Notes under the pieces: model-generated
The model's database searches: none
What the model was told of the DNA's origin: nothing
What the model saw: only the letters and a program-made list of their open reading frames with translations
Assembly: GCA_017992885.1 (NCBI GenBank)
Contig: JAGONT010000001.1
Location: 1-64,000 of the forward strand
Length of the DNA: 64,000 nt
DNA from: Alphaproteobacteria bacterium
GTDB taxonomy: Bacteria > Pseudomonadota > Alphaproteobacteria > UBA9655
Direction: 5' to 3'
Part shown: positions 44,604 to 53,459 of the stretch, in pieces
Numbering within the stretch: position 1 is the stretch's first letter
Layout of the letters: every line of letters begins with the position of its first letter
Position numbers and translations under genes: made by a program

Positions 44604-44830
44604 CTCAAAGCCAAGAGAGCACCTATGGTATTGTACACTGCTAGAAATAATAAAACCTAAAATATTATCCTTGATTTATTCCACGGTAATAGGCTTTGAT
44701 ACGGGGGAAAAAAGGATAGTGAGATCCATAGTTTTTCTGATCTCTTGTTTTTGTAAAACTAAAGATCTCAAAAATTATTTTTGATTTCAATATCTTTCCT
44801 CAAACCTCAAAAGATTACCCGGTAGTAAAA
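44604..44830 (+). repeat. Dispersed intergenic repeat, copy R1
   Basis: About 225 bases similar along most of its length to 48990-49236, including CACGGTAATAGGCTTTGATA and GAGATCCATAGTTTTTCT. It contains an inverted pair GAGATC...GATCTC about 45 bases apart. It lies just upstream of the porin gene. No coding capacity is evident. Confidence 0.85.
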
Positions 44831-44854
44831 AAATTTAACAAAAAAAGATATTCA

Positions 44855-46114
44855 ATGAATAATATAAAATTTACTATACTTGTTACTTTTTTTGGACTTA
44901 TTATTAGTCAGCCTATTCAAGCAAATGGATTTTTAGGCATATATAATGGGCTTTCTAACGCGGGTGTGGGGGGAGCCGGAATAGCAGGTGGCAAGATCAC
45001 AGATGCGTCGAGCATAAATCTTAACCCTGCACTTGCTATGGAAGTGCCCAACCAAATAACTTTTTCACTGGGAGCTAATTATCAAAGGCAAAAATTTGAC
45101 ACATCCAAATCCACTATAAGTCATGTTTTAACGGCTCAAGGAGGACCTGTTCTCCCTGCCCACAAACATCCCCTTACAAATGAAAATAAATTATTCCCCT
45201 CTAGCTTTGGCGGAGCCACCCACCGTTTGAACGATAAAATCGTTTCAGGTTGTGGAATGAATAGCTTGTCATGGGGAGGGGGAGGAGGATTTGTAAGGTA
45301 TCAAAAAAACATAATTTCTCCTGCATTGCCACTCATTTCAAAGAGTTTTAATCTTGCAGCTCTTACGATGCCATTGACAGTTGCCGTTCAACCTACTCCA
45401 TGGCAATCTTACGGCGTAAGTATTATTTTAGGTCTAGCCGGTTTTCAAACCAATTTGGCAAAGTCAACAAATCCCTTTGTAGAAACAAGCGGACATAATC
45501 GATTGCGAATGGCAGGAGGACTTGGAGCACGTATTGGCGGAAAATGGAATTTATCTTCACAGCTTTCATTAGGCGCAACTCTTTCATCTCCGGTTTATTT
45601 TACAAAATTTGATAGTTATCAAGATGTGTTGCCGCACAGAATTGAACTCCCCATGCAGGCAGGAGGAGGATTAACCTGGAATTTTCTGCCAACAACTGAG
45701 TTACTTGTAGATATTACGGGCTATTTTTGGAAACTTTCTAAAATCACGAACAAAACACCGACTCATGGAGGATTTGGGTGGCGAAATACATTTGCAGTTA
45801 TGACAGGTATTAATCACAAAATTAACGACATATGGACATTTCGATTGGGATATCAATATTCTATGCCCCCTGTTCGAGACAAATTTTTATTTGAAAATGC
45901 ATTTGCCGCTGCACACGTTTTTATTAAAAATATTATAACAACTGGTTTTAATGTCAATATTACAACGTGTTTAGCTCTTGATGGAGAAATTGCTTATGGT
46001 TTTAAAGCACGACAAAAAGATCCTGGAACGGGACCATATTATCGACTCACACGTGACGTTAAGATGGAAGCAAGTGGACTCTATGCTCTAGCTGGATTTA
46101 CTTGGAAATATTAG
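44855..46114 (+). CDS. OmpP1/FadL/TodX family outer membrane transporter
   Basis: Beta-barrel porin for hydrophobic compounds such as long-chain fatty acids. Signal peptide (about 1-23, ending QPIQA), then the FadL start NGFLGIYNGLSNAGVGGAGI (hatch) with the SINLNPA motif, followed by alternating beta-strands and a terminal aromatic residue in FTWKY. 419 residues, typical. It is flanked by copies R1 and R3 of the dispersed repeat. Fits uptake of host lipids, with the thioesterase and acyl-CoA enzymes elsewhere in the window. Confidence 0.88.
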   Translation: MNNIKFTILVTFFGLIISQPIQANGFLGIYNGLSNAGVGGAGIAGGKITDASSINLNPALAMEVPNQITFSLGANYQRQKFDTSKSTISHVLTAQGGPVLPAHKHPLTNENKLFPSSFGGATHRLNDKIVSGCGMNSLSWGGGGGFVRYQKNIISPALPLISKSFNLAALTMPLTVAVQPTPWQSYGVSIILGLAGFQTNLAKSTNPFVETSGHNRLRMAGGLGARIGGKWNLSSQLSLGATLSSPVYFTKFDSYQDVLPHRIELPMQAGGGLTWNFLPTTELLVDITGYFWKLSKITNKTPTHGGFGWRNTFAVMTGINHKINDIWTFRLGYQYSMPPVRDKFLFENAFAAAHVFIKNIITTGFNVNITTCLALDGEIAYGFKARQKDPGTGPYYRLTRDVKMEASGLYALAGFTWKY

Positions 46115-46128
46115 AAGTTGTAGGAATT

Positions 46129-46232
46129 GATTTTCTTATCTCTTGTTTTTTGAAAAATCAAAGATCTAAAAAATTATGTTTTATTTCAATAGCTTTCCTC
46201 AAATCTTAAAAGAATATCCGATAGTGAGCTGA
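46129..46232 (+). repeat. Dispersed intergenic repeat, partial copy R3
   Basis: About 100 bases matching the 3' half of R1 and R2: CTTATCTCTTGTTTTTTGA, AAAGATCT, CTTTCCTCAAATCTTAAAAG and ATCCGATAGTGAG. It sits between the porin gene end and the gpt gene end. Confidence 0.75.
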
Positions 46233-46239
46233 AAAATAG

Positions 46240-46680
46240 TTAAATTTCTTCCTCCCAAGGAAAAACAATCCATGTATCTTGACTGACTTCTGTCATAAAG
46301 CTATCCACATGTTCTTTGCCATAAGGCTTAGCATATATAGCCGTAATGTGCGCTTGAGGAAGCATATCTCGAACAATTTTTGCTGTTGTTCCTGTGTCAA
46401 CCAAATCATCGACAACCAGCCATCCTTTACCGAAATCCTCTACTTGGCACGCTTTAAGAATGATAGGTTGCGTTTGCTTTTCATTTTCATCATAGCTTAC
46501 AATACTAATGGTATCGATCTTTCGAATCCCTAACTCTCGCGCAATAATTGCCGCTGGCACCAAACCTCCTCGTGTGATGGCAATAAGGCCCTTCCAGACT
46601 TGTCCTTGATTGAGCCGCCAACCAAGGGCACAAGCATTACGATAAAACTCTGCCCAATTTACAGGATACCGATGAGACAT
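46240..46680 (-). CDS. gpt: Xanthine-guanine phosphoribosyltransferase
   Basis: Purine salvage enzyme that converts guanine or xanthine with PRPP to the nucleotide. PRPP-binding motif LVVDDLVDTGTTAKI near residues 88-102, ITRGGLVPAAIIARELG near 36-52, and the C-terminal WIVFPWEEEI of the Gpt family. 146 residues. With the nucleoside hydrolases at 6.9-8.8 kb it forms a plausible route from host nucleosides to nucleotides. Confidence 0.92.
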   Translation of the reverse strand: MSHRYPVNWAEFYRNACALGWRLNQGQVWKGLIAITRGGLVPAAIIARELGIRKIDTISIVSYDENEKQTQPIILKACQVEDFGKGWLVVDDLVDTGTTAKIVRDMLPQAHITAIYAKPYGKEHVDSFMTEVSQDTWIVFPWEEEI

Positions 46681-46702
46681 TTACAACTCCTTTTAAATCA
46701 GC

Positions 46703-47305
46703 TTAAACTTTCTTATTACGCCCTTTGAAAACGAAATACCAAATTCCACCTCCAATCACAGCAAGACCTAGAATAATTTTGGGAAGGAGGTGTAGTTGAT
46801 CCATGATAAGGTGAGCAAAATAGTAAGCGGCAACACAAGAGCCCACAGACCAAATAATAGCCGCAATAAAATTTAAAATCAGAAATCGTTTAATTCCCAC
46901 GCCGCTACTGCCAATAATAACGGGACTAATGATACGAATTCCATAAATAAAACGAAAACTTAGAATAAAAAGAGTGTCATAGCGTCTAAGCAAAAGAAAA
47001 GCCTTATCGGCCTTCGGCTTTATCGAAGGATATTTATCTATAATTGAATTGCCATAACGCCGACCGACGAAATAAAGAGCTTGATCAGCAAAAAAAGTCC
47101 CCACAAATGAAACAAGAATAATCATATGAAGGGATAAGTATCCCTCATGGGCCAGGAACCCTGCAACAAAAATAACGGATTCCCCTTCAACCAAGGATCC
47201 TAAAAAAACAGCAACGTATCCCCATGTTTCAATAAATTCTTGCAAAGAAGGTCTCTCTAAAATAAATAAATGCACGCATGACAGGAATGTATACATTATA
47301 CACAA
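46703..47305 (-). CDS. DedA-family membrane protein
   Basis: About 200 residues, DedA/VTT family, inner-membrane lipid flippase-like protein. Markers: LGSLVEGESVIFVAGFLA, FADQALYFVGRRYG and FRFIYGIRIISPVIIGSSG. The start is uncertain: an in-frame GTG ten codons in is an alternative to the ATG at 47305. 22 bases upstream of gpt, likely one operon. Confidence 0.88.
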   Translation of the reverse strand: MCIMYTFLSCVHLFILERPSLQEFIETWGYVAVFLGSLVEGESVIFVAGFLAHEGYLSLHMIILVSFVGTFFADQALYFVGRRYGNSIIDKYPSIKPKADKAFLLLRRYDTLFILSFRFIYGIRIISPVIIGSSGVGIKRFLILNFIAAIIWSVGSCVAAYYFAHLIMDQLHLLPKIILGLAVIGGGIWYFVFKGRNKKV

Positions 47306-47834
47306 AAAATCAAATTTTTATCAAAGTTGCCGCTAAAATTTTTCTAATCAATCTACCTAAAAATGAGGATGAGTTTAAATTTAAAAAATATGATTTCTTA
47401 CGCCACACACTTTTAATATTATTAAATTAAATATTTTACAGCTCAATAATAAGTATTTTATCAAATAATATAGGAAGCTTCCTCACTACCGGACTATTTT
47501 TGAGGCTTGAGGAAAGATTCGACTTTCTTAGAAAATTCTTGATTCAAGCCAAAAACGAAGCCCTCTTCTTCCTCACTCAGCGCTCCCATCTCTTCACTAT
47601 TAGGTCTCATTTTAAATAAATTGTCCGACAGTTAGCTAACGCCTATAAAATCTGTAGATATATTTGACCAAATATTGAGTCAAATATTTTTACCCAACGC
47701 CATGGTGTGTTTCAATGATCCTGGCTTTTACCCTAGAAATGGACTCAGGATCTCATGAATCAAAGAAATCTGAACCCGCCCTTTCAGAGCTTTTCAGGAT
47801 GACAACCAAGGAATAAGTTATTTAGCTCGCCCAA
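47306..47834. other. Intergenic region with an inverted copy of the dispersed repeat
   Basis: About 530 AT-rich bases. Contains an inverted fragment of the R repeat (47478-47520) and a 9-bp hairpin ATATTTGAC/GTCAAATAT followed by TTTT (47660-47691). No coding sequence recognised. Confidence 0.5.
47478..47520 (-). repeat. Dispersed intergenic repeat, inverted fragment R4
   Basis: The reverse complement reads ATCTTTCCTCAAGCCTCAAA followed by the GGTAGTGAGG end, matching the 3' ends of R1-R3. This is the only copy in the opposite orientation. Confidence 0.65.
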
Positions 47835-48350
47835 CTAGAGTTCCTCATGCGGTGTACCCATAACTGACAAATTGTAGCTACATAACCCAGGGTCATCACT
47901 TTTTTGAGCTTCTGACAGAATGACCATGTCAGGACTGAGGTTTTGCAGCTGAATGCTCTTTCCCTGCTCAGTTTTATGAATACCCGCTTTGTATAGCTTA
48001 GCCAATGCTTCGTAAAGGTCAGATTTAGTCAAATTACAGTTCCCGATAAGCAAGCCAGAAAAAGTCAATGCATGATGACACTTTCCGTCGGCGTTCTGGG
48101 TTGTTGCAACGCTAATTCCGTCAGGATTGAGAACCCTCAAATAGTTTTGAGAGTTGATCTTCATGCTGAAATGCAGGAGAGGAGCAACATATTTCCACCC
48201 AAACTCATCTTTAGCAGTTTTGAACGCGCTTCGAATCGAATCTGCATCCAAACACTGATTAGCTGCGGATAGGGGGCCCATGTTACTTCCCACAGCGCAG
48301 ATAACTAAGAGGAAAAAAATTTTAGGTCCTTTAAGATAATTTTTAATCAT
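47835..48350 (-). CDS. Secreted protein, hypothetical
   Basis: 171 residues with a signal peptide (about 1-30, ending GPLSAA; AGGAAG before the ATG). The mature part has five cysteines (first in ANQCLD, others in GKCHHAL, IGNCNL and GLCSYNL) and mixed helix/strand character: FKTAKDEFGWKYVAPLLHF and a helix DLYEALAKLYKAG. No family recognised. Likely periplasmic or exported. Confidence 0.65.
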   Translation of the reverse strand: MIKNYLKGPKIFFLLVICAVGSNMGPLSAANQCLDADSIRSAFKTAKDEFGWKYVAPLLHFSMKINSQNYLRVLNPDGISVATTQNADGKCHHALTFSGLLIGNCNLTKSDLYEALAKLYKAGIHKTEQGKSIQLQNLSPDMVILSEAQKSDDPGLCSYNLSVMGTPHEEL

Positions 48351-48767
48351 GGTTGACTTCCTTTTTTTCTAGTTGTTAGCGACATCAAGCCCCTTTGTTA
48401 ATGGCGAGGTTCTGAGAACATACAACAATAAGGTTCTGATTTGAATTTTCTTTAGTTTTGTATGGATTGCCCTTGCATTATATTTGGTACTCGTTAACGT
48501 TTTATTAATTATTAACCTCCCTTGAGATAAATATTAACTCGTTGTATTATAATTTATATTTCACTATCAAAAAATTTTTTGAGAACTCGAATGAAGATCA
48601 CAGAGCATAAGTGGTAGAAGTAAGTGAGAGAGCAAGGAAAAATCTTCACTTTTTGCTTGGATTAAAAGTTTTCTGAGGCAGTCAAATCCTCGTCTAAATG
48701 TTGAGAATGCAGGAAACTGAATAGATTTTTTGTAGGGAGTTGAAAAAGAGGCTTCTTCTCTTTGGCC
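48351..48767. other. Intergenic/decayed region
   Basis: About 415 bases upstream of the secreted protein gene and downstream of an IS4 remnant. An open frame at 48567-48782 continues the IS4 remnant frame and is not regarded as a gene. Nothing else recognised. Confidence 0.4.
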
Positions 48768-48980
48768 TACTAAAAAAGTCAAAGCAAGAGCCGAGACGAC
48801 GAGGGCTAAAACCAGAAGATTTATATCAACATACCCAAACTTCCAGTTTGTGCGGTCTATTGCAAGATGAGGTGGGACTTTAAGCTCACAAATATCGACG
48901 AAGGATCACGCCATATCGCTTGCGTCAAAAGTGAACTTGCCAAGGAAGTTTCGAATTGGACGGCAGATAGAGTCTTGTTT
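48768..48980 (-). pseudogene. IS4-family transposase remnant
   Basis: On the minus strand the frame through 48870-48770 reads LAIDRTNWKFG followed by VDINLLVLALV, the hallmark block of IS4-type transposases (DRTNWK with the catalytic Asp). Both sides are frameshifted or unrecognisable, so only a fragment of roughly 70 codons survives. The dispersed repeat R2 begins at its upstream edge. Confidence 0.7.
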
Positions 48981-48989
48981 GCTTGCTCC

Positions 48990-49236
48990 CTCAAAGCCAA
49001 GAGAACACTTATGTTGTTGTACACTGCTGGAGATAATAAGGCTTAAAATCATTTAAACAAAGCATTTTAACCTTGATTTATTCCACGGTAATAGGCTTTG
49101 ATACTGTGAGAGAAGGATATTGAGATCCATAGTTTTTCTTATCTCTTGTTTTTATCAGACTAAAGATCTCAAAAATTATATTTGATTTTAATATCTTTCC
49201 TCAAATCTCAAAAAATATCCGATAGTGAGGGAATTT
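48990..49236 (+). repeat. Dispersed intergenic repeat, copy R2
   Basis: About 245 bases similar to R1 (44604-44830): CAAAGCCAAGAGAACACTT, TTGTACACTGCTGGAGATAA, CACGGTAATAGGCTTTGATA and GAGATCCATAGTTTTTCTT. The perfect pair TTGAGATC/GATCTCAA can form a hairpin. Its end GTGAGGG supplies the ribosome site region of the LysE gene. Confidence 0.85.
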
Positions 49237-49239
49237 TCT

Positions 49240-49878
49240 ATGGGACTTCATTTTCTCGATTATCTAGCCCCTACGCTAAGTTTAGCTGGATTACTTATGG
49301 TTGCTCTGATAAGCCCAGGACCGGATTTTGCTGTCATTGTCAAGAATAGCTTGATTTACTCCCGCAAGACCGCCCTTTTGACAGCTCTAGGCATCGCTCT
49401 CGGATCTTTGGTCCATGTCTCCTATACCCTGTTTGGGCTAGGTTTAATCATTACCCAAAATGCGTGGCTATTCCTTGGGGTGAAATATGGGGGTGCCTGC
49501 TATCTCCTTTATATTGGCTATAAAGGTCTTAAAGCTAAGAAAACAGCTCTCACTTTAGAGACCTTACATCACACCCGTGATATCTCAGCCCTTTCCGCCC
49601 TTCGTTCTGGCTTTTTAACCAATGCCCTTAATCCCAAATCTATTTTATTTTTTATGAGTTTATTCTCAGTTTTTCTATCTCCAACCACTCCTTTAAGCAT
49701 AATGATACTCTATTTATGTATTGTTTTTATTGAAACTTTGGGATGGTTTAGTTTTGTCGCTTTTTTCTTATCTGGAAAACGAACCCGGGAAAAATTTAAC
49801 TCTATTGGCCATTGGGTTGAGCGCATCACAGGCGGAGCTCTCATTTCACTAGGAGCTAAGCTGTTTTTTACAGCATAA
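49240..49878 (+). CDS. LysE/RhtB-family amino-acid exporter
   Basis: Inner-membrane exporter for amino acids or related compounds, 212 residues with about six helices. Family start block MVALISPGPDFAVIVKNSL near residue 20 and later FLTNALNPKSILFFMSLF. The ATG at 49240 has GAGGG about 8 bases upstream; an in-frame GTG five codons earlier is possible. The upstream region is repeat R2. Substrate unknown. Confidence 0.9.
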   Translation: MGLHFLDYLAPTLSLAGLLMVALISPGPDFAVIVKNSLIYSRKTALLTALGIALGSLVHVSYTLFGLGLIITQNAWLFLGVKYGGACYLLYIGYKGLKAKKTALTLETLHHTRDISALSALRSGFLTNALNPKSILFFMSLFSVFLSPTTPLSIMILYLCIVFIETLGWFSFVAFFLSGKRTREKFNSIGHWVERITGGALISLGAKLFFTA

Positions 49879-49965
49879 CTGAGAATAAATGTACTCATTC
49901 TTAAAACAAAATGAAGCTCTATATTCACTCCCAAGGAGTTTTTGATCCTCAAGTTTTATTACGTA

Positions 49966-50940
49966 ACGAAGTGTGCAACTCTTTTAGGATATGATAGAAG
50001 GAGGCATGATTTTCTGATTAAATAAGGGTTGTCTAAACTTTCATTACTCAGAGGAACCATGTCCTTAGAAGATTTTATGATTCATATTTTACTTGATTGT
50101 CGATAATTTTTTGAAGACGGTCGGTCGCATTCGCAAAGGAGGTTTTCAGCCAAAGCTAACGGATGCAGAGGTCATTACGATGGAAATTGTGTGTGAATAT
50201 CTAGGTTTAGGGAAAGATAAGAGAATTTATGACTATTTTAAGCGCCAGTGGTTGGCGTGGTTTCCTAAGCTCGGGGACCGTACAACTTTTACACGACAGT
50301 GTGCTAATTTATGGCATGTGAAAGAGCAACTCCGTCTGCATCTTGTCAACATGATCATGCCTTTTTGTAATCTTATTTCTGTTTGATGGCTTCCCGATCC
50401 CCCTTTGCCATAGCAAGCGTGTACGCCATAAAAATCCCTTTTTGGGACAGGCAGCATTCGGTTATTGCGCTACGAAAGACCAAAAATATTTTGGGTTTAA
50501 AAGTCATCTCGTGACCCACACAAGTGGTCTCATTTTATCCTACGAAATAGCGGCAGCTAATATTGACGAGCGAGATGTTCTTCCAGAACTTGTTCACAAT
50601 TACAAAGGATTAATGATAGCCGATAAGGGTCTCATGCGTCCCAGCCTAAAAGAAGAACTGGGAGATCATGAGCTAGATTTGCAAACACCTCTGAGGAACA
50701 ACATGGTTGATACACAACCCAAAAAATGGGTTCAACAGATCATAAGCATCCGTAGAACTATTGAAACGGTAATTTCTCAACTAGCAGATCGATTTCAGGT
50801 CCAATCCATCAAAGCCAAAGATCTCTGGCATCTTTCAAGCTAAAGTCAGAGGCAAAATCCTTGTTCATACCTGTTGTTTTTTCACTATCAATTCGCTCCC
50901 GTTTGACGCTATTACATCCTAAAAGAGTTGCGTAGCCCGT
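49966..50940 (+). mobile_element. IS982-family insertion sequence, inactivated
   Basis: About 975 bases bounded by inverted ends: ACGAAGTGTGCAACTCTTTT at the left (49966) and the reverse complement ACGGGCTACGCAACTCTTTT at the right (50940), both continuing AGGAT. It encloses one frameshifted transposase. No clear target duplication is visible. Confidence 0.8.
50059..50843 (+). pseudogene. IS982-family transposase, frameshifted
   Basis: ATG at 50059 with GAGGAA upstream. The reading passes through three frames: MSLEDFMIHILLD (to about 50097), then VDNFLKTVGRIRKGGFQPKL with LTDAEVITMEIVCEYLG (to about 50383), then DGFPIPLCHSKRVRHKNP with FGYCATKDQKYFGFKSHL (to 50843). Two single-base shifts, near 50097 and 50383, therefore break a DDE transposase that is otherwise complete in content. 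Confidence 0.85.
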
Positions 50941-51012
50941 ATATATTGACATCTGATTTGAATTCAGATAGAAGCAACAAAGTAATCTTAATATATTGGT
51001 ATCAGGTTAAAG

Positions 51013-51693
51013 ATGAAAATGGCTTACAAAAAGAGTCTCTCCCTTTTATTAACTCTCTTTACATTAAGCGATGTATACGCGATAGAGCAAATCCACCTTC
51101 TTGAGGATTTCAGTAATACTGAGCCACCAATAGTTAGGCAACAGTTAAAACTAGGATTTACAGAAATGATGATGGGTGGAACTTTGGTTATGGCATCGCG
51201 ACACGTTCCCTCTTTAGGGTCAAAAAACACTTCACGAGAGTATGATTACGACCTCTTATCTCCAACAACCTTAAAAGTCTTTGGTAAAGCTTTAGTATTT
51301 AGTGGGACTCGCAAATTTATTTCTGCTGCTAATGAAGAATATAATATATTTAGAGGCTCTCGATTGCAGGAGAACCAAAGGACTCTGTTGCGAGGTATTC
51401 GTAATGGTGTTGTAGATATCTGTTTAGCTGGTTGTATTTATTATTCTCATCAACATATTCCTAATATTTTTATGGACTCTTATATTGAGCTTGCTGGACC
51501 TCCTGCTACAGTTGTTGTGATTTCGTACCTTGGAATGAGGGGAATAACCACTCTTGCAACAGATTTTCCCACCTGGACTAGCAAATTAGACTGGTCCTTA
51601 GCTGCCTCTAGTCTTAAAAGAGGTGTTGTCGGTACATGTTCTCGCTTTCTTTCTCTTGTGAAGCGAACACCTCAGGCTCAAAAGGCAGACTGA
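51013..51693 (+). CDS. Signal-anchored membrane protein, hypothetical
   Basis: 226 residues; signal peptide (about 3-23, ending SDVYA) followed by about four hydrophobic helices (TEMMMGGTLVMAS, LKVFGKALVFSG, GVVDICLAGCIYY, ATVVVISYLGMRG). The order of signal, helix pairs and the REYDYDLLSP region recalls the N-terminal half of the 555-residue secreted protein at 38.9 kb; relation is tentative. It lies between an IS982 element and a second copy of that element's right end, so it may have been carried in or be prone to loss. Confidence 0.6.
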   Translation: MKMAYKKSLSLLLTLFTLSDVYAIEQIHLLEDFSNTEPPIVRQQLKLGFTEMMMGGTLVMASRHVPSLGSKNTSREYDYDLLSPTTLKVFGKALVFSGTRKFISAANEEYNIFRGSRLQENQRTLLRGIRNGVVDICLAGCIYYSHQHIPNIFMDSYIELAGPPATVVVISYLGMRGITTLATDFPTWTSKLDWSLAASSLKRGVVGTCSRFLSLVKRTPQAQKAD

Positions 51694-52142
51694 ATTATGC
51701 TTTAATATGTTCGTTATCCTCTTAACGTCTGCATCTGCTGCTCAATGAGGAAGATGCTTTCCCAAGGCCTTTTTTCACATAGTATATTTTCGTAATCTCA
51801 AAAACGTTCGGCTATAAACCTCTAGCAGCTAAAGTCGACCGCAAAATCCTTGCTCATACCTGTTGTTTTTTCACTATCAATTTGTTCCCGTTCGACGCCA
51901 TTACATCCTAAAAGAGCTGCACACCCCGTTAACTAATATCTTTTTATCTGAGTTGCTTAAAATTTAAGAAGAAAATTAATATCTTAAAATAAGACAAATA
52001 ATTATTAAATTCTTTTTTAATATAAAAACAGAAATTTAATATATATCATTATGATATCTGTTTTTATATTAAAAAATTGGTAATATGAAAAATAAAATCT
52101 CTCGATATATTTATGCTATAGTAAAAACACATTATAATCGTA
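51694..52142. other. Intergenic region with IS remnants
   Basis: About 450 bases: the solo IS982 right end at 51826-51930, then a very AT-rich stretch (51940-52110) ending at the TATAGTA boundary of the IS630 region. No gene recognised. Confidence 0.5.
51826..51930 (+). mobile_element. Solo right end of the IS982-family element
   Basis: About 105 bases matching 50836-50940, from AGCTAAAGTC through ACCTGTTGTTTTTTCACTAT to CATCCTAAAAGAG and the terminal CCCCGT. The rest of the element is missing. Confidence 0.8.
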
Positions 52143-52560
52143 TTAAGTGAAGGAAGCATCGATAGCGTTTTGATGTTCATAGACTCTATGCTTAAAAGTT
52201 CTGTAATTCCTTTTTAAAGTAGCCCACTGTTTTTCGATTGGATTGAAATCAGGTGAATAAGGAGGCAGGTATAATAATTTACATCCTGCGGCTTCAATCA
52301 ACTCCCTGGTTTTTTTGCCCTTGTGAAAGGAAGCATTGTCCAGAACCAAAGTCTGCCCCGTCTTCATGTTAGGAATTAAGCATTTCTCTAGCCATTCATT
52401 GAATCTTGTAGCGTCTGTATATCCCTTGAATACGTAAGAGGCCACAAACTCTTTTGCTTGATGAAACCAACCCGAAATAAGGGAGGTGCGTTCCGATTTC
52501 TTGCCTGAAATATCTGATTTTATCTTCTTTCCACGTGTAGATCTGCCATAGTCTCTACAT
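52143..52560 (-). pseudogene. IS630-family transposase, C-terminal fragment
   Basis: Reads DYGRSTRGKKIKSD, ISGWFHQAKEFVASYVFKGY, LVLDNASFHKGKK (second catalytic Asp) and LPPYSPDFNPIEKQWATLKR (catalytic Glu), then a short tail. The N-terminal half and first catalytic Asp are absent here. Upstream, the frame runs on into a fragment of an unrelated serine hydrolase. Confidence 0.85.
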
Positions 52561-52918
52561 AAGGCAAGGTTGCTATATTTTTCTTCACTAATAGGAAAAA
52601 CTTTGCTTTCTGCAAATTGCAAAAAATCTTCAGGCGTTTTGCCTTCAGATATGGCTGTAAGATAGGCTCCTAAATAATTACCCAACCCTGCCTGATGAGT
52701 CATTAATGGGTGCATTTTAATTGTTCTCTTACTGTAGAAGGAAGCGATTTTGTAACCAATTCATTAAGTTGGACGGGGATTCTGTTTAAATCATTCTCTG
52801 AAATGATCCCATTTCTAACCATGAGTAATGCCAAAATACCTGTAAAAACTTTTCCAATGGAACATATGGCATAAGGAGAAAGTTTATCTCCTGTTGTATG
52901 AGTTATTGTTTGTATCAT
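52550..52918 (-). pseudogene. Serine beta-lactamase-like hydrolase fragment, frameshifted and truncated
   Basis: From 52918 downward: CSIGKVFTGILALLMVRNG contains the S-x-x-K nucleophile motif and ENDLNRIPVQL follows. A one-base deletion near 52710 shifts the frame, after which MTHQAGLGNYLGAYL and a YSN motif (the Y-x-N element) appear. The gene lacks its N-terminus (in-frame stop just upstream of 52918) and ends at the IS630 junction. Class C/esterase-like family; resistance function cannot be claimed. Confidence 0.75.
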
Positions 52919-52941
52919 CTAGTTGTTGGTATAATCTAGCG

Positions 52942-53445
52942 ATGGGCAAGAGAAATTATCTGATTGAAGGCGTTTCCAGCACCGGCAAAACGTCGGTCTG
53001 CAATGAATTGCAGCGGCGCGGCTACCATGCCATTAATGGTGATAAGGAATTGGCTTATCAAGGCGACCCTGACACTGGTAAACCGACGGATGGCTTCACG
53101 CACGAGCACCATATTTGGCATGTAGATAAAGTAAAAGCCTTAGTCTCCAACCAGGATGAGGGAGTAACATTTTTCTGTGGTGGTTCTAGAAATTTTTCAA
53201 AGTTCATAGATTTATTTGATGGTGTTTTTGTCCTTGAGGTCGATCTTGACACATTGAACCGGCGGCTTGATGAGCGACCGGAAGATGAGTGGGGCGGAAA
53301 ACAAACAGAACGAGTACTCATTGCGCAATTGCATCAAACGAAAGAAGATATTCCGAAAAACGGTATTATCATCGACGCCACCGCACCGCTTGTGCGTGTC
53401 GTTGACGAGATCGTTCATCAAAGCGAGGATTTGTTGCACAAATAG
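52942..53445 (+). CDS. P-loop (AAA_33-type) kinase-like protein
   Basis: 167 residues from ATG 52942; a frame-open ATG 16 codons up is non-family. Walker A GVSSTGKTS at about residues 10-18, then RRGYHAINGDKELAYQGD, GFTHEHHIWHVDKVKALV and a phosphate-binding LDERPEDEWGG lid region. It belongs to a family of small nucleotide kinase-like proteins of unknown substrate. Its codons are visibly richer in G+C than its neighbours, which suggests recent horizontal transfer. It is the only intact gene in the insert within the IS630 element. Confidence 0.8.
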   Translation: MGKRNYLIEGVSSTGKTSVCNELQRRGYHAINGDKELAYQGDPDTGKPTDGFTHEHHIWHVDKVKALVSNQDEGVTFFCGGSRNFSKFIDLFDGVFVLEVDLDTLNRRLDERPEDEWGGKQTERVLIAQLHQTKEDIPKNGIIIDATAPLVRVVDEIVHQSEDLLHK

Positions 53446-53459
53446 CTGAGAAGACTATA

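Noticed and set aside
46510-46525. TTCGAATCCC string resembling a tRNA T-loop
   Set aside because: It lies inside the gpt coding sequence and no cloverleaf can be formed around it. No other tRNA signal was found.
47660-47691. 9-bp hairpin followed by TTTT
   Set aside because: No plus-strand gene ends nearby for it to terminate, so it is left as a note only.
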